Below, one piece after another: positions 46,890 to 57,732 of a stretch of DNA of 64,000 bases. The notes beneath the pieces are model-generated. The model was not told where the DNA came from, did not search any database, and saw only the letters and a list, made by a program, of their open reading frames with translations. Every line of letters begins with the position of its first letter. The stretch's first letter is position 1. Position numbers and translations under genes: made by a program. Source of the DNA: Flaveria trinervia (taxonomy: Eukaryota > Streptophyta > Magnoliopsida > Asterales > Asteraceae); contig CM046452.1 in assembly GCA_025506515.1 (NCBI GenBank), forward strand, positions 73,629,115 through 73,693,114, read 5' to 3'.

Positions 46890-49800
46890 TTATTCTAGCT
46901 GCAGCATACCAAGCCTTAACACAAGGTTTTGGAAAGTAGAACTATCCAAAGGCTTAGAAAAATATCTGCAAGCTCATCAGCACTAGGCACAAACTTAGGA
47001 TCAATCAGACCTTTTTCAAAACAATCCCGAATAAAGTGATGTCTGATCTCTATATGTTTGGTCCTAGAGTGCTGGACTAGATTTTTGACAATACACAAAG
47101 CTGAAGCACTATCCATTAATAATGGAGTCTTAGTCTCTGTAATGCCATAATCCAGAAGTTGGTTCTGAAGCCAGAGTACCTGAGAAGTGCAACTTGCAGC
47201 AGCAATGTACTCGGCTTCAGCAGTTGATGTAGCAACAGATATTGTTTCTTACTCTGCCAAGAAATCAAACAGTTGCCTAGGAATTGACAACCACCAGAAG
47301 TTGACTTTCTAGTTAACTTGCACCCTGCATAGTCACTATCTGAAAAAAAAACTAATTTGCAAGAGTGTCTAGTGGAATACCATAAACCTAGAGATTGTGT
47401 ACCTTGCAAATATCTAAAGATCCTTTTGACTGCAATCAAATGAGACTCTTTAGGAGCAGCCTGAAATCTGGCACAGACACAAGTAGCAAACATGATATCT
47501 GGTCTAGAAGCTGTTAAATACATCAAGGACCCAATCATACATCTGTAAAGTGTTTCATCACAGCTTTACCTTTCTGATCTGCATCCAGTTGGATGGTGTT
47601 GCACATGGGAGTAGAACAGGGCTTACAGTTTGTAAATCAAACTATTCAAAAGATCTTTTGTATATTTTGACTGATGAATAAAGGTTCCATCAGCCTTTTG
47701 TTTAATTTGCAAGCCTAGAAAGAACTGTAATTCTCCCATTGCACTCATTTCAACCTCTTTTCATTAATGTTGTAAAATCATCACACAACTGGGGATCAGA
47801 GGATGCAAAAATGATATCATCAACATAAATCTGAACAAGTAGCTTATGCTGATCCACCTTCTTAATAAACAAAGTTTTATCAATGGAGCCTCTAGTGAAA
47901 TTATTCTTAAGAAGAAAAGTGGAAAGTGTCTCATACTAGGCTCTAGGAGCTTGTTTCAACCCATAAAGAGCCTTATCAAGTTTATACACCCATTCAGAAT
48001 GTTTATTATCCTCAAAACCTGGTGGTTGACACACATAAACTTCTTCCTTTATTTTACCATATAAAAAGGCACTTTTGACATCCATTGAAAAAACTTTAAG
48101 ATTGTGGAATGCAGCATAGGCTAAAAACAATCTAATTGCCTCTAGTCTGGCTACAGGGGCAAAGGTTTCATCATAGTCAATACCTTCTTCTTGTGAAAAC
48201 ACCTGTACAACCAGTCTAGCCTTGTTCTTAACAATAAGCCCATTTTCATCAGTTTTATTCCTAAACACCCATTTAGTTCCTATTGCACACTTACCTGGGG
48301 GAAGAGGAACCAGTTCCCACACTTGCTGTTTCTTGAACTGAAGTAGCTCAAGCTGCATGGCTTCAACCCATCCATTGTCTCTCAAAGCAACATGATAGTT
48401 CTTTGGCTCTAGCTTACTGATGAAGAGAGCATAGAAGCAGAAAGTTAGACAATTGACTTCTTGTGTGAAACTCCAGCATTGATATCACCAATAATTGAGA
48501 CATTGGGTGATTCTCCAGTTCTTGATAAACGATGAGATCTGTGCAAGTGTTTGTAGGACCTTCAGCAGCAACAGATGTTGATGCAGACTCTTTAAACCAA
48601 GATTTGGATGGTAACTCAATAGATGTAGAGGAATCAGAGATCTCATCAGCATTTGTTGTGGATGGAACTTCTGAAGCTACAGGAACATCAAATTTAGCAG
48701 CAGACACAGGCAGTTGGTCACTAAACTTGAATAGGTTAGTATTGATATTATCATCATCATCATCAATACTACCAGGTGGAAGACAGCTGCAGAAGATGAT
48801 TTATCCACATGATCTGCAACAGCTGGAGGTTGATAAGGAACATATTGCAGTATGTCCAAATCAAACAACTCCACAGGGTTTTGTGGAATCTTGTCCATAG
48901 GAATTCATTAAACTTCACATGCAAAGTTCTTCAACTATCTTTGTTCTGCAGTTGAAGACTCTGTATGCTTGCAAGTAGATGAATAACCAACAAAATACCC
49001 TGCATCCACCTTAGGATCAAATTTTGGAGTTGATCCTTTGTGTTGAGAATAAAACAGGGACACCCAAATGCTTTGAAAAATGAAATTAGAGGAGCCAAGT
49101 GATGGAGAACTTCATATGGAGTCTTCATCAACCTCTGATTTACTAAGGTTCTATTCTGCACATAGCAAGTGTGTTAACAGCTTCAGCCCAAAGGTCAGTG
49201 GCAAACCAGAGTCAGCCAACATCGACCTTGCAGCTTCAATTAGGGTCCTGTTCTTCCTCTCCACTACTCCATTTGTTCTGAGTCCGTGGGATGCTAAACT
49301 GCCTTTTGATTCCCTTTGAAAGATAGAATCATCAAGTGTATGGTTTTTGAATTTAGTTCCATTGTCACTCCTAATACACTTGACTGAAAGGGAATACTGC
49401 TTCTCAACTACAACACAAAGTGAATAATCTTCTGAGCAACCTCATCCTTTGATATAGAAAGAAAGTCCATACAAATCTGGAGTAATCATCCACAATTACC
49501 AGACAGTATTTCTTCTTGCCATGCTCATCACTTCACAGGACCAAATAGATCCATATGCAGTAATTGCAAGCAGCAGTGGACTTAGGCTCTTCAATAGGAG
49601 GGGGAATGAGACTTTGTGTGGTTTCCTTTTAAACAAGCAGTGCAGGTTTCATCACAATGGAACTCCTTTATTGGTAAGCCTCTGACTAAACTATTGTGAA
49701 TCAGCTGATCATGTTTTTGAAATTAACATGACCCAGCCTTCTGTGCCATAGTTTAGATTCGTGAGGGAGGCAGCTTTGAAAAATAGGCAAGGATGGCCTC

Positions 49801-50185
49801 TGAGATCTATTTTCTTGGAAAGAATCTAAGGCATACACTCTTCCTGTCTTGTTGGCTCTCAGGAGAGTGTGATCATCCAACACCTTATCAATCAAATGCG
49901 AACTTTGGATGACAGAATCCTACAATTCTGACTGGTGAAAAGAGCAACATGGCCTTTATCACACATTTGACTGACACTCAAGAGATTGTACTTGAGATTT
50001 TCCACATGATTAACATCATCAAACTTTATTCTCCATTGGAGACAAAGCCTTTTCAATGATGTAACCCCTAGCATCATTGCCAAAAGAAACAAACCCTTCT
50101 TTCCTTGAGAGTAGTCATGAAGAAGAGAGCTGTTCCCAGTCATGTGCATAGATCCCCCACTGTCTACATACCAGATGCTACGGGC
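46890..50185 (-). pseudogene. E2 copia pol, with stops and frameshifts
   Basis: Protease YVDSGGSMHMTG (about 50150), pre-integrase region with LWHRRLGHVNFKNM (about 49720), integrase C-terminal KTPYEVLHHLAP and AFGCPCFILNTKDQ (about 49080), RT N-terminal half intact at 48385-47936 (GTKWVFRNKTDENG, GIDYDETFAPVARLEAIR, YGLKQAPRA). A stop (TAG for TGG) follows at about 47937. RNase H parts SDSDYAGCKLTRKSTSGG and KHIEIRHHFIRDC survive in separate frames. Non-functional as read. Confidence 0.85.
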
Positions 50186-50189
50186 ATGT

Positions 50190-53026
50190 TGAAGAACCCT
50201 GCAATTATAAACAATCAGTTAGTTTTGGAGACCCAAAACTTTTTGGTTTTGGGCCTGTTCTCATCAACAGATGGTAAACTAACAGGTTTGATGGAAACAA
50301 CAGCTGAGAGGAAGAAGATGGTGAAGAAGAGGAATCCTTTGGCTTGGACCTCCTTTTCTGTGGTTTCAACATAGGAACATCTAATTGGTTAACTCTTCCC
50401 AATAGATGTTGAACCATCATAACCAGCTGTGTCTGATTTTGGATAAAGCTTTCAGCTCATCAGACACATTGGTATTGGAGTTTGATAAGTTCCTATGTTG
50501 CCACCTTCTTTTTTGAGCATCTCAGCTGTTACCTGTTTAACCCCTTCCTTTTTGGATTTCTTTATGGACTTAAGGGTTACAGGATTTGATGTTGCTGATA
50601 CAAATGTGGCCTCAAACTCAGTTTTCATTTTAACCATTTTCTCTTTAATTTCCTCTTATGTTTGAGTTTGGATCCTCTTTTGTACCAACAATCATCTGTA
50701 AGATGATTGAACAAGCCACATACTTCACATGGTTTCTTCTTCATCTTATGTTGATCATCAACTAAAGAGGATGAAACTACTGAAGACTTGCTCTTCAGTA
50801 CTTTGGAAGCATTGTTTGCTTTCTTGACTTCCTCTTTAGTAGTCTTCAAACTCTTTCTACTGACAGTTTTTCTCTTCAGTACTGATAGTAGTTGGAGTTT
50901 GAACTACAGATGTTAAATCTGCTCTCCAGTCCTTTCAGGACTTTCAGAATTAACTCCTGAGTTGATCAACTCTTGATCATGTGAGTGTCAGCAGTGGAAC
51001 CATCAACATCAGCTGATAGGTTCTGAGAGCTTAGTGCTGACTTCTACTTCTGATGGTGCTGTATCAGAAAGTAGATCACATGAAGAAATGGATTGGTTAT
51101 TGCTCTCACCATCATATTCTACCTTGCTCTAGGAGTAAAATCTGTAGGTGGAGCAGTGTGATTATAACCAATGCCAAACTTCACATTAGAAGCAGATTGC
51201 TTACTAAGAAGCATTTCAAAACCCTTGCAAGAATTTACCCATCGATCACACTCTACCTGGGTAGTTGCAAGTGTTTCCTTGAGATCTCTATACTTCTCTA
51301 GAGTATCTCTTCCCTAGCCTTATCATCAGTTATTTGGCATTTAAGTTCGTAAATCTCATCATTCTTATCATTAAGCAGAGACTCAAATTCAGCTTTGCTT
51401 TTGGAAATTGTTTGTTCTAGCTCAATGTTCTTGTTAATTAAAGCTACATTTGCTTCTCTAATAGATGCAAATGCGGCTATGCATGATTTAGAACATAGTT
51501 TGACTTTTGCCTCAGAGGATACCTGTGATACCTTTGGTATAGAGGCATTAGAGGATGAAGTATCAGCAGAATCCAAACATAAGAGCTAGATTTCCAAAGG
51601 GACTGTCACCACCATGTGACCAGCACCAGTGAACAGTTGTTCATGACCAGACAAATCATCTGGTAAACTGCTCCAGTCAACACTCCTGGGGTGAAGAAGC
51701 TGTGTTGTTGAGGTTGAATTTGTTGATGAGATTGGGAAGGTTGAGGTTCAGGCAATGCATGTGATTGTTGTGAAAGGGAGCTTGAACGGATTAGAAGAGG
51801 CAAGTAATAGCAGGGAACAGGATATGACATTGGACCCTGGGGGACAAAGTATGCAGGAGATCTAGGGTGTGAATGATGACCAAAACCAGTAGGATGTTGC
51901 CCTCTGTTTTGTGGGACTAGTACTAGGAAAAGTCATAAGGGTGCAGAAGAGTTAGATCCAGTTGATCTACACTCTCTTGCAAAGTGTCCCGGCCTTTGGC
52001 ATTTGTGACACCTCAACTTACTCTTGTCAAAAACCAACTTTGGTTTTGCCAGAGAGTCCAGGAAATTTCCTGCCAGTTCTCTTGTAGAACTTCTGAGATC
52101 TGATATTAATCAATGCCATTTGGCTCAGATATCCATCTCTTCTAGATCATCATCAGCTATTTCTTTCAAATCATCCATGATGAAGCATAGATTGTCACTA
52201 TTACTGCCCGAATGACTATCAATACCAACAAATGCATGATCAGAACTATTTGAAGAGAAATCAATATGCTCATCATAATTGCTTTCAGATGCAGCATATT
52301 CTGACTCATGACAACCAAGGCAGTATTCCCTGGTACAAAGTCATCAGTGAGCTTTCCTGATGAGGACAGTTTCCTTTTCTGCTCTATCTCTCTTTCGAAT
52401 GTAAGTAGTTTCCATGAAGTTGGGTGAGAGATAGGCTATCCAGATTTGCACTGGAGCGTAGGACAATAGTGTATGTGTCCCATCTCTCAGGCAGTGATCT
52501 GAGGAACCTGTTTTCATCTGGCTGTGGTGTATTCCTGTTTCACCATCAGCTCAGAGATCAAGCATGAAAAACGCTCAAACTGTGAGTCAGTGTCTCACCC
52601 TTCTATGGAGAATGTCTCATATTGGGGCAAGGATTTCTCTGTTGTTTGCTAAGACCTCATCTGTGCCACCAAATTGTTCCTTCAGGGCATTCCAAAGATC
52701 ATGAGCAGTTTCATGATGCATAAGCCCTGAAGAGATTTCATTAGGCAGTGCCATGGCCAGAATTCCATGGGCTTTAGCATCAATCTCAAACAGTTTCCGA
52801 TCTTCATCAGAGTATTGTTCCTTCTTCTTCGGAACCATTGATTGGTTTCCGGATTGTTCACCATAGGCTTATGTGGTCCATGTACCACAGATGTCCAACA
52901 ACCTAAACTGTTAACAGACAGGTGATGAAGCATTCTTCGCTGCCATATGTTATACTCGGTCCTAACCAGCATCGGGGGCTTGGTTGAGGAACCGGTATTG
53001 TGAGGATCATTAGAAGGAGTAGTCAT
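50190..53026 (-). pseudogene. E2 gag with two zinc knuckles
   Basis: The start at 53026 (MTTPSNDPHNTGSS) is followed by LVRTEYNIWQRRM and later LFEIDAKAHGILAMALPNEI and AHDLWNALKEQFGGTDEV, a copia gag (UBN2-type) N-terminal domain. CCHC knuckle 1 is CHKCQRPGHFAREC (51969-52010). A Pro/Gln-rich linker and a coiled-coil-like segment (SIREANVALINKNIELEQTI, about 51400-51480) follow. A second knuckle, CEVCGLFNHLTDDC, lies near 50690-50730. Frameshifts separate these parts. Confidence 0.8.
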
Positions 53027-53240
53027 CTCAGATTCAATCAAATTCAATTAAGCTATAACAGATTTAGAACAAAAACACAACAACCAATTGAACCAAGAGA
53101 GAGATCTCAAAATAAATGAACGAAAGCGTCAGAAGTTCAATAATCAATAAGCAGTTCTTGCAAATATGCTAATTCAATCAAACATAGATATCAATTAGCA
53201 GTTTCAATGATCAATTGTTAGATCGATCAATGATTAACCG

Positions 53241-53252
53241 GCTCTCATACCA
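53241..53252 (-). promoter_or_regulatory. Primer-binding site of E2
   Basis: GCTCTCATACCA on + (TGGTATGAGAGC on -), one mismatch to the initiator-tRNA site TGGTATCAGAGC, two bases from the LTR. Confidence 0.8.
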
Positions 53253-53254
53253 CT

Positions 53255-54019
53255 TGTTAGGATCAGTGATCTATGTTTGATTGATTAGAGAGTATAGCAG
53301 CGGAATTCTAACAATGAATTAGCCAATTCACAAGAACAAAGAGATATTCATTCAATATTCGATTCATGGTAACGAATGTCACAATTACAATTAGGTCAAC
53401 ACCTCTTATATAAGAGATGTGACGTCTGCTGATGTCACTTGATAGTGACATCTAACAGAATTTATCACAAACTACTGATAGTTAACACAACTACTGAAAA
53501 TGTCAAACAACTGACATCTTCTTACAAAAATGCTAAGTGTTAACTATTATTACAACTACTGAAAAGAAACTACTGAAACTATAACAACTGAAGAACATAC
53601 TCTTCAGTTGTTTTATAAATACTGAAACAAAGAAAACTACTGAAAGGTAAACCATCATAACAACTGAAGAATGCTTCTTCAGCTGTTGTAACAAACTCTG
53701 ATCGCTTCAGTACTTGTACTTGAGCTTCAGCTGTTGTCATCAGCTGATGTCTTCAGTCTTTATACTTCAGCTGTTGTACTTCAGTACTTTCAATCTTCAG
53801 CTGTTGGTCTTCAGCACTTTAGAACTTCAGCTGTTGTACTTCAGTACTTTCAATCTTCAGCTGTTGGTCTTCAGCACTTTAGAACTTCAACTGTTGTACT
53901 TTAGTACTTTCAATCTTCAGACTTTGTTAAACAGCTGATCAAGTCTTCAGCAGTTGTTGTGATGTCTGTGGGACTTAGAGATTTTTCTGATCAGGCTCAT
54001 TGGTTCTTTTGGTCCAACA
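53255..54019 (-). repeat. E2 5' LTR (765 bp)
   Basis: TG..CA bounded when read on -. TATA-like palindrome TCTTATATAAGA near 53404-53415, inverted repeat 53584-53611, and a 60-bp U3 repeat at 53764-53923. The right border abuts the duplicated AGTTA. Confidence 0.9.
53764..53923. repeat. 60-bp minisatellite in U3 of E2
   Basis: Two complete units plus a partial third, each ACTTCAGCTGTTGTACTTCA, GTACTTTCAATCTTCAGCTG, then TTGGTCTTCAGCACTTTAGA. The same array is in the 3' LTR (about 42350-42500). It differs from the 28-bp array of E1 but uses the same CTTCAG words. Confidence 0.88.
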
Positions 54020-55910
54020 AGTTAGGAGTAAAGTCTGTTGGTGGAGCAGTATGGTTGTAACCAATGCCAAACTTCACATTTGAAGCAGTTTGCTTGCTAA
54101 GAAGCATTTCAAATCCCTTGCATGATGAGACCCAGCGTTCACACTCAACTTGGGTCACTGCAAGTTTTTTTTGGAGACCCTGTGGTCTTCCAGAATAACC
54201 TCTAGCTTGGCCTTTTCATCATTTAATTGGCATTTAAGCTTATAAATCTCATCACTTTTACTGTTAGAGCAGACTCATACTCAGCTTTTCTTTAAAAATG
54301 GTTTTCTCAAACTCAAGTTTTTGATTTATTAATGCTACATTTGCCTCTCTAATAGAGACAAAGGCAGCTATGCATGATTCAGAACATAACTTGGCTTAGC
54401 CTCTGAAGATACCTGAGTTACCTGTGAAGATGATGCATTTGAATAGAACCCTCAGTAGACTCCAGGCCATGAGAGCAAGATTTCCAAAAGGGTGTTCACC
54501 ACCATGTTGACTAGCACCAGCATAGTATTGCTCAGTGTGACCAGACAAGTTATCAGGTAAGCTACTAGTCAACAACTCCAGGTGTGAAGAAGCTGTGATG
54601 AGGTTGTGATTGAGATGGAGATGGTTGAGGTTCTGGTAGTGCATGAGATTGTGGTACTATAGGAGCTTGAACTTGATTTGACTGTGGCATATAATAGCAG
54701 GGATAAGAATATGGCATTTGACCCTGAGGAACAAAATATGCAGGAGATTGAGGGTGTGATGGATGACTAGAACCAGCAGAATGTTGCCCTTTGGATTGTG
54801 AATTGCTATTGGAAAAGTAAAAAAAAAGGTGCAGAAGTGTTAGATCCAGTTGATCTACACTCTCTTGCAAAGTGTCCAAGCCTGTGGCATTTGTGACACT
54901 TCAACTTGCTTTTGTCAAAACCGACTTTGGTTTTGTCAGAGAGTCCAGGAAATTTCCTGCCAGTTCTCTTGTAGAATTTCTGAGATCTGATATAGATCAA
55001 GGCCATTTGGCTCAAATATCCATCTCTCTAAATCATCATCAGCAATGCCCTTCAAATCATCCATGATAAAGCATAGATTGTCACTATTATTACCAGAATG
55101 ACAATCAACACTCACAAAGGCATGATTAGAATTGTTTGAGGTGAAATCATATGCTCATCATAGTGGCATATGGATTCTGCATACTCTGACTCATGACTTA
55201 CCAAGACAGTGTTTCCTGGTACAAAATCATCAGTGAGTTTCCAGATGATGACAGTTTTCGTTTCTGTTCTATCTCTCTCTCAAATGTGAGCAATTTCCCA
55301 TGGAGTTGGGTGAGAGATAGTTTGTCCAAATTTGCACTGGAGCGTAGGACAATAGTATATGTGTCCCATCTCTCAGGCAGTGATCTGAGAAAATGTTATT
55401 AATCTGGCTATTTGTGTACTCATGTTTGGACCATTTTAATTCAGAGATCAAACAAGAGAACGCTCAAACTGTTGAGTCAGTGTTTCACCTTCCTATGAGA
55501 GAATGTCTCATATGTTGGACAAGGATTTCTCTATTATTTGCCAAGACCTCATCTGTTCCTCAAATTGTTCTTTCAAGGCATTCCAGAGGTCATGGGCAGT
55601 TTCATAATGCATAGCCCAGAATAGATTTCATTGGGCAGTGCCATGGCCAGAATTCCATGGGCTTTGCATCAATCTCAAACAATTTCTTATCCTCATCTGA
55701 GTATTGCTCCCTCATTCGGAACCATTTGATTGGTTTCCGGGTTATCACCATAGGCTTTTGTGGACCATGTACCACTGATGTCCACAACCTGAGCTGTAAT
55801 AGACAGGTGATGGAGCATTCGTCGTTGCCATATGTATACTCACTCCTAACCAACATTGGAGGCTGGGTTGAGGAACCAGTATTGTGAGGATCATTGGAAG
55901 GAGTAGTCAT
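54020..55910 (-). pseudogene. E1 gag, N-terminal part (right of the E2 insertion)
   Basis: The start at 55910 (MTTPSNDPHNTGSSTQPP) is the same as in E2. Continues with LFEIDAK, then CCHC knuckle CHKCHRLGHFAREC at about 54857-54898, preceded by GRKFPGLSDKTKVGFDKSKL. A Ser/Gln/Pro-rich linker with QSHALPEPQPSPSQSQ follows to about 54570. The frame has small shifts and is cut at 54020 by E2; the rest is at 41802-40817. Confidence 0.8.
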
Positions 55911-56126
55911 TTTAGGTCCAACTACAATTTAATTCAAGCTTTTAAAGATTTTACACAGACCACAACAGACTCAATGAAAACCAAGAATAAATCTCAGGAT
56001 GAATGACCAAAAACACAGAAAATTCAATCTCTATAACCGTTTCTTGCAAAAATGCTAATTCAATCAAACTTGGACCTTGGATAGCAGTTTCAATGATCAA
56101 TTATTAGATCGATCAATGATTAACCA

Positions 56127-56138
56127 GCTCTGATACCA
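56127..56138 (-). promoter_or_regulatory. Primer-binding site of E1
   Basis: GCTCTGATACCA on +, exactly TGGTATCAGAGC on -, two bases from the E1 5' LTR. Confidence 0.88.
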
Positions 56139-56140
56139 TT

Positions 56141-56798
56141 TGACAGGACAGTGATCTCAAGTTTGATGGATTTAGAGTGACGCAGCGGAATAAGAACAAG
56201 AATTAGACAATTATAGCAAGAATTTGATATTGTATGCATAAGAACAAATACGGTTGTAACGAGAGAATATATTTAGGTGAAAAGGAATGTTTCAATAATA
56301 TCAAATGTACTGCTCAATCATTCACGATTACAAATAGGTTGACACTCCTTATATAGAGTGCAATCACTGCTGATATCACGGGATAGTGACATCTGACAGA
56401 TTTATTACAAAATAACTAAACTTAACAAACTACTGAAATGTTCACAACTACTGAGAACATATCAGAGTGCTAAGCACAACATAAAACTACTAATATGAAA
56501 CTACTGAAACTACAACGACTAAAGAACAAGCTCTTCAGTCGTTTTGCAAAACTACTGAAAAGAAAAACAAAACTACTGAAAGAAAACCGTCACAACTACT
56601 GAAGAAGACCTCTTCAGCTGTTGTGACAACGTCTGATACTTGGTCTTCAGCACTTGTGTCTTCAGACTTTGTCTTCAGTACTTGTGTCTTCAGACTTTGT
56701 CTTCAGCACTCGTGTCTTCAGACTTTGTCTTCAGCACTCGTGTCTTCAGACTTTGTCTTCAGCACTCGTGTCTTCAGACTTTGTCTTCAGCACTTGTG
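56141..56798 (-). repeat. E1 5' LTR, truncated by E3 (658 bp of about 870)
   Basis: Matches 34388-35257 from its first base (TGACAGGA) until the sixth 28-bp minisatellite unit, then stops at TTGTG (56794-56798) where the E3 LTR begins. Differences from the 3' LTR are mostly single-base deletions. Confidence 0.88.
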
Positions 56799-57696
56799 TG
56801 ACAGGATCAGCGATCACAAGTTTGATGTATTAGAGTTCAAAGCAGCGGAATACGAACAAGAATTAGACAAATTGTAGCAAGCAATCGATACTTGTATGCA
56901 TTACGAGCACATACGGTTATAGGAGAGAATATATATTTCTGATTTCAAGGAATGTTTATAGATATAGAATATTCTAATCAAATCATTCAAACATTCATTC
57001 ATTCATTCATTACATTACAATAGGTTGTCACTCCTTATATAGAGTGCAACAATCACTGCTGTTATCATGGAAAGTGACAACTGGCAGATCTAATACAAAA
57101 ATAACTAACTCTTAACAAACTACTGAAATGTTCACAACTACTGAGAACATATTAGGGTGTTAAGTACAAAATATAAAACTACTGAAACTACAACGACTGA
57201 AGAACAAGCTCTTCAGTCGTTTTACAAAACTACTGAAACATAAAACTACTGAAACTAGAAATATTAAAACTACTGATATCACAACTACTGTAGAAGTACT
57301 CTTCAGCAGTTGTGACAAACTACTGAGGCTTCAGTACTTGATCTTCAGACTTTGACCTTCAGGTTTGTTTCATCAGCTGATGACTTCAGTAGATATCATC
57401 AGCTGATGTTCAGTCTTTGTCTTCAGACTTTGTACGTCAGTTGTTGATCTTCAGCACTTGTAAACTCTTCAGCTGTTGTACTTCAGTATTGGTCTTTCAG
57501 CTTCAGCACTTGTGTTCTTCAGCGTTGTACTTCAACACTTTAGTTCTTCAGCTGTTGAAGTCTTCAGCACTTGATCTTCAGCTGTTGAAGTCTTCAGCAC
57601 TTGTCAACTGCTGATGAGGCTTTCAGCAGTTGTTGTGATACCATGTGGGACTTAGAGGTTTTCTGATCTTGGCTCATTGGTTCTTTTGGTCCAACA
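56799..57696 (-). repeat. E3 3' LTR (898 bp)
   Basis: TGACAGGATC..GGTCCAACA on +. TATA motif at about 57033-57043 (CCTTATATAGA), inverted repeat at 57193-57220, and an irregular CTTCAG-rich U3. The adjacent AACTCCCCCTGAACC is the polypurine tract complement. Confidence 0.88.
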
Positions 57697-57732
57697 AACT
57701 CCCCCTGAACCAATGCAGCCAAAACCTCTAAA

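Larger units (their letters stand above)
41803..54019 (-). mobile_element. Full-length copia element E2 (12.2 kb) nested in E1
   Basis: Both LTRs are present (41803-42622 and 53255-54019), each TGTTAGGATC..GGTCCAACA on +. The bases just outside are AGTTA at both ends (41798-41802 and 54020-54024), a perfect 5-bp target duplication. Order on -: 5' LTR, primer site, gag, pol, hairpin array, ORF3, polypurine tract, 3' LTR. It lies in the same orientation as its host E1 and belongs to the same family but a different LTR subfamily. All reading frames are broken. Confidence 0.93.
34388..56798 (-). mobile_element. Copia element E1 (host element, split by E2 and cut by E3)
   Basis: On -: 5' LTR (56798-56141, incomplete), primer site 56138-56127, gag (55910-54020, then 41802-40817), pol (about 40790-37503), hairpin array, ORF3 (36694-35290), polypurine tract and 3' LTR (35257-34388). 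E2 occupies 41803-54019 with a perfect AGTTA duplication. E3 interrupts the 5' LTR at 56798/56799, so its outer part should lie beyond the window. Excluding E2, about 10.2 kb of E1 is present. Its RT/RNase H frame is the longest intact one of the three copies. Confidence 0.88.
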
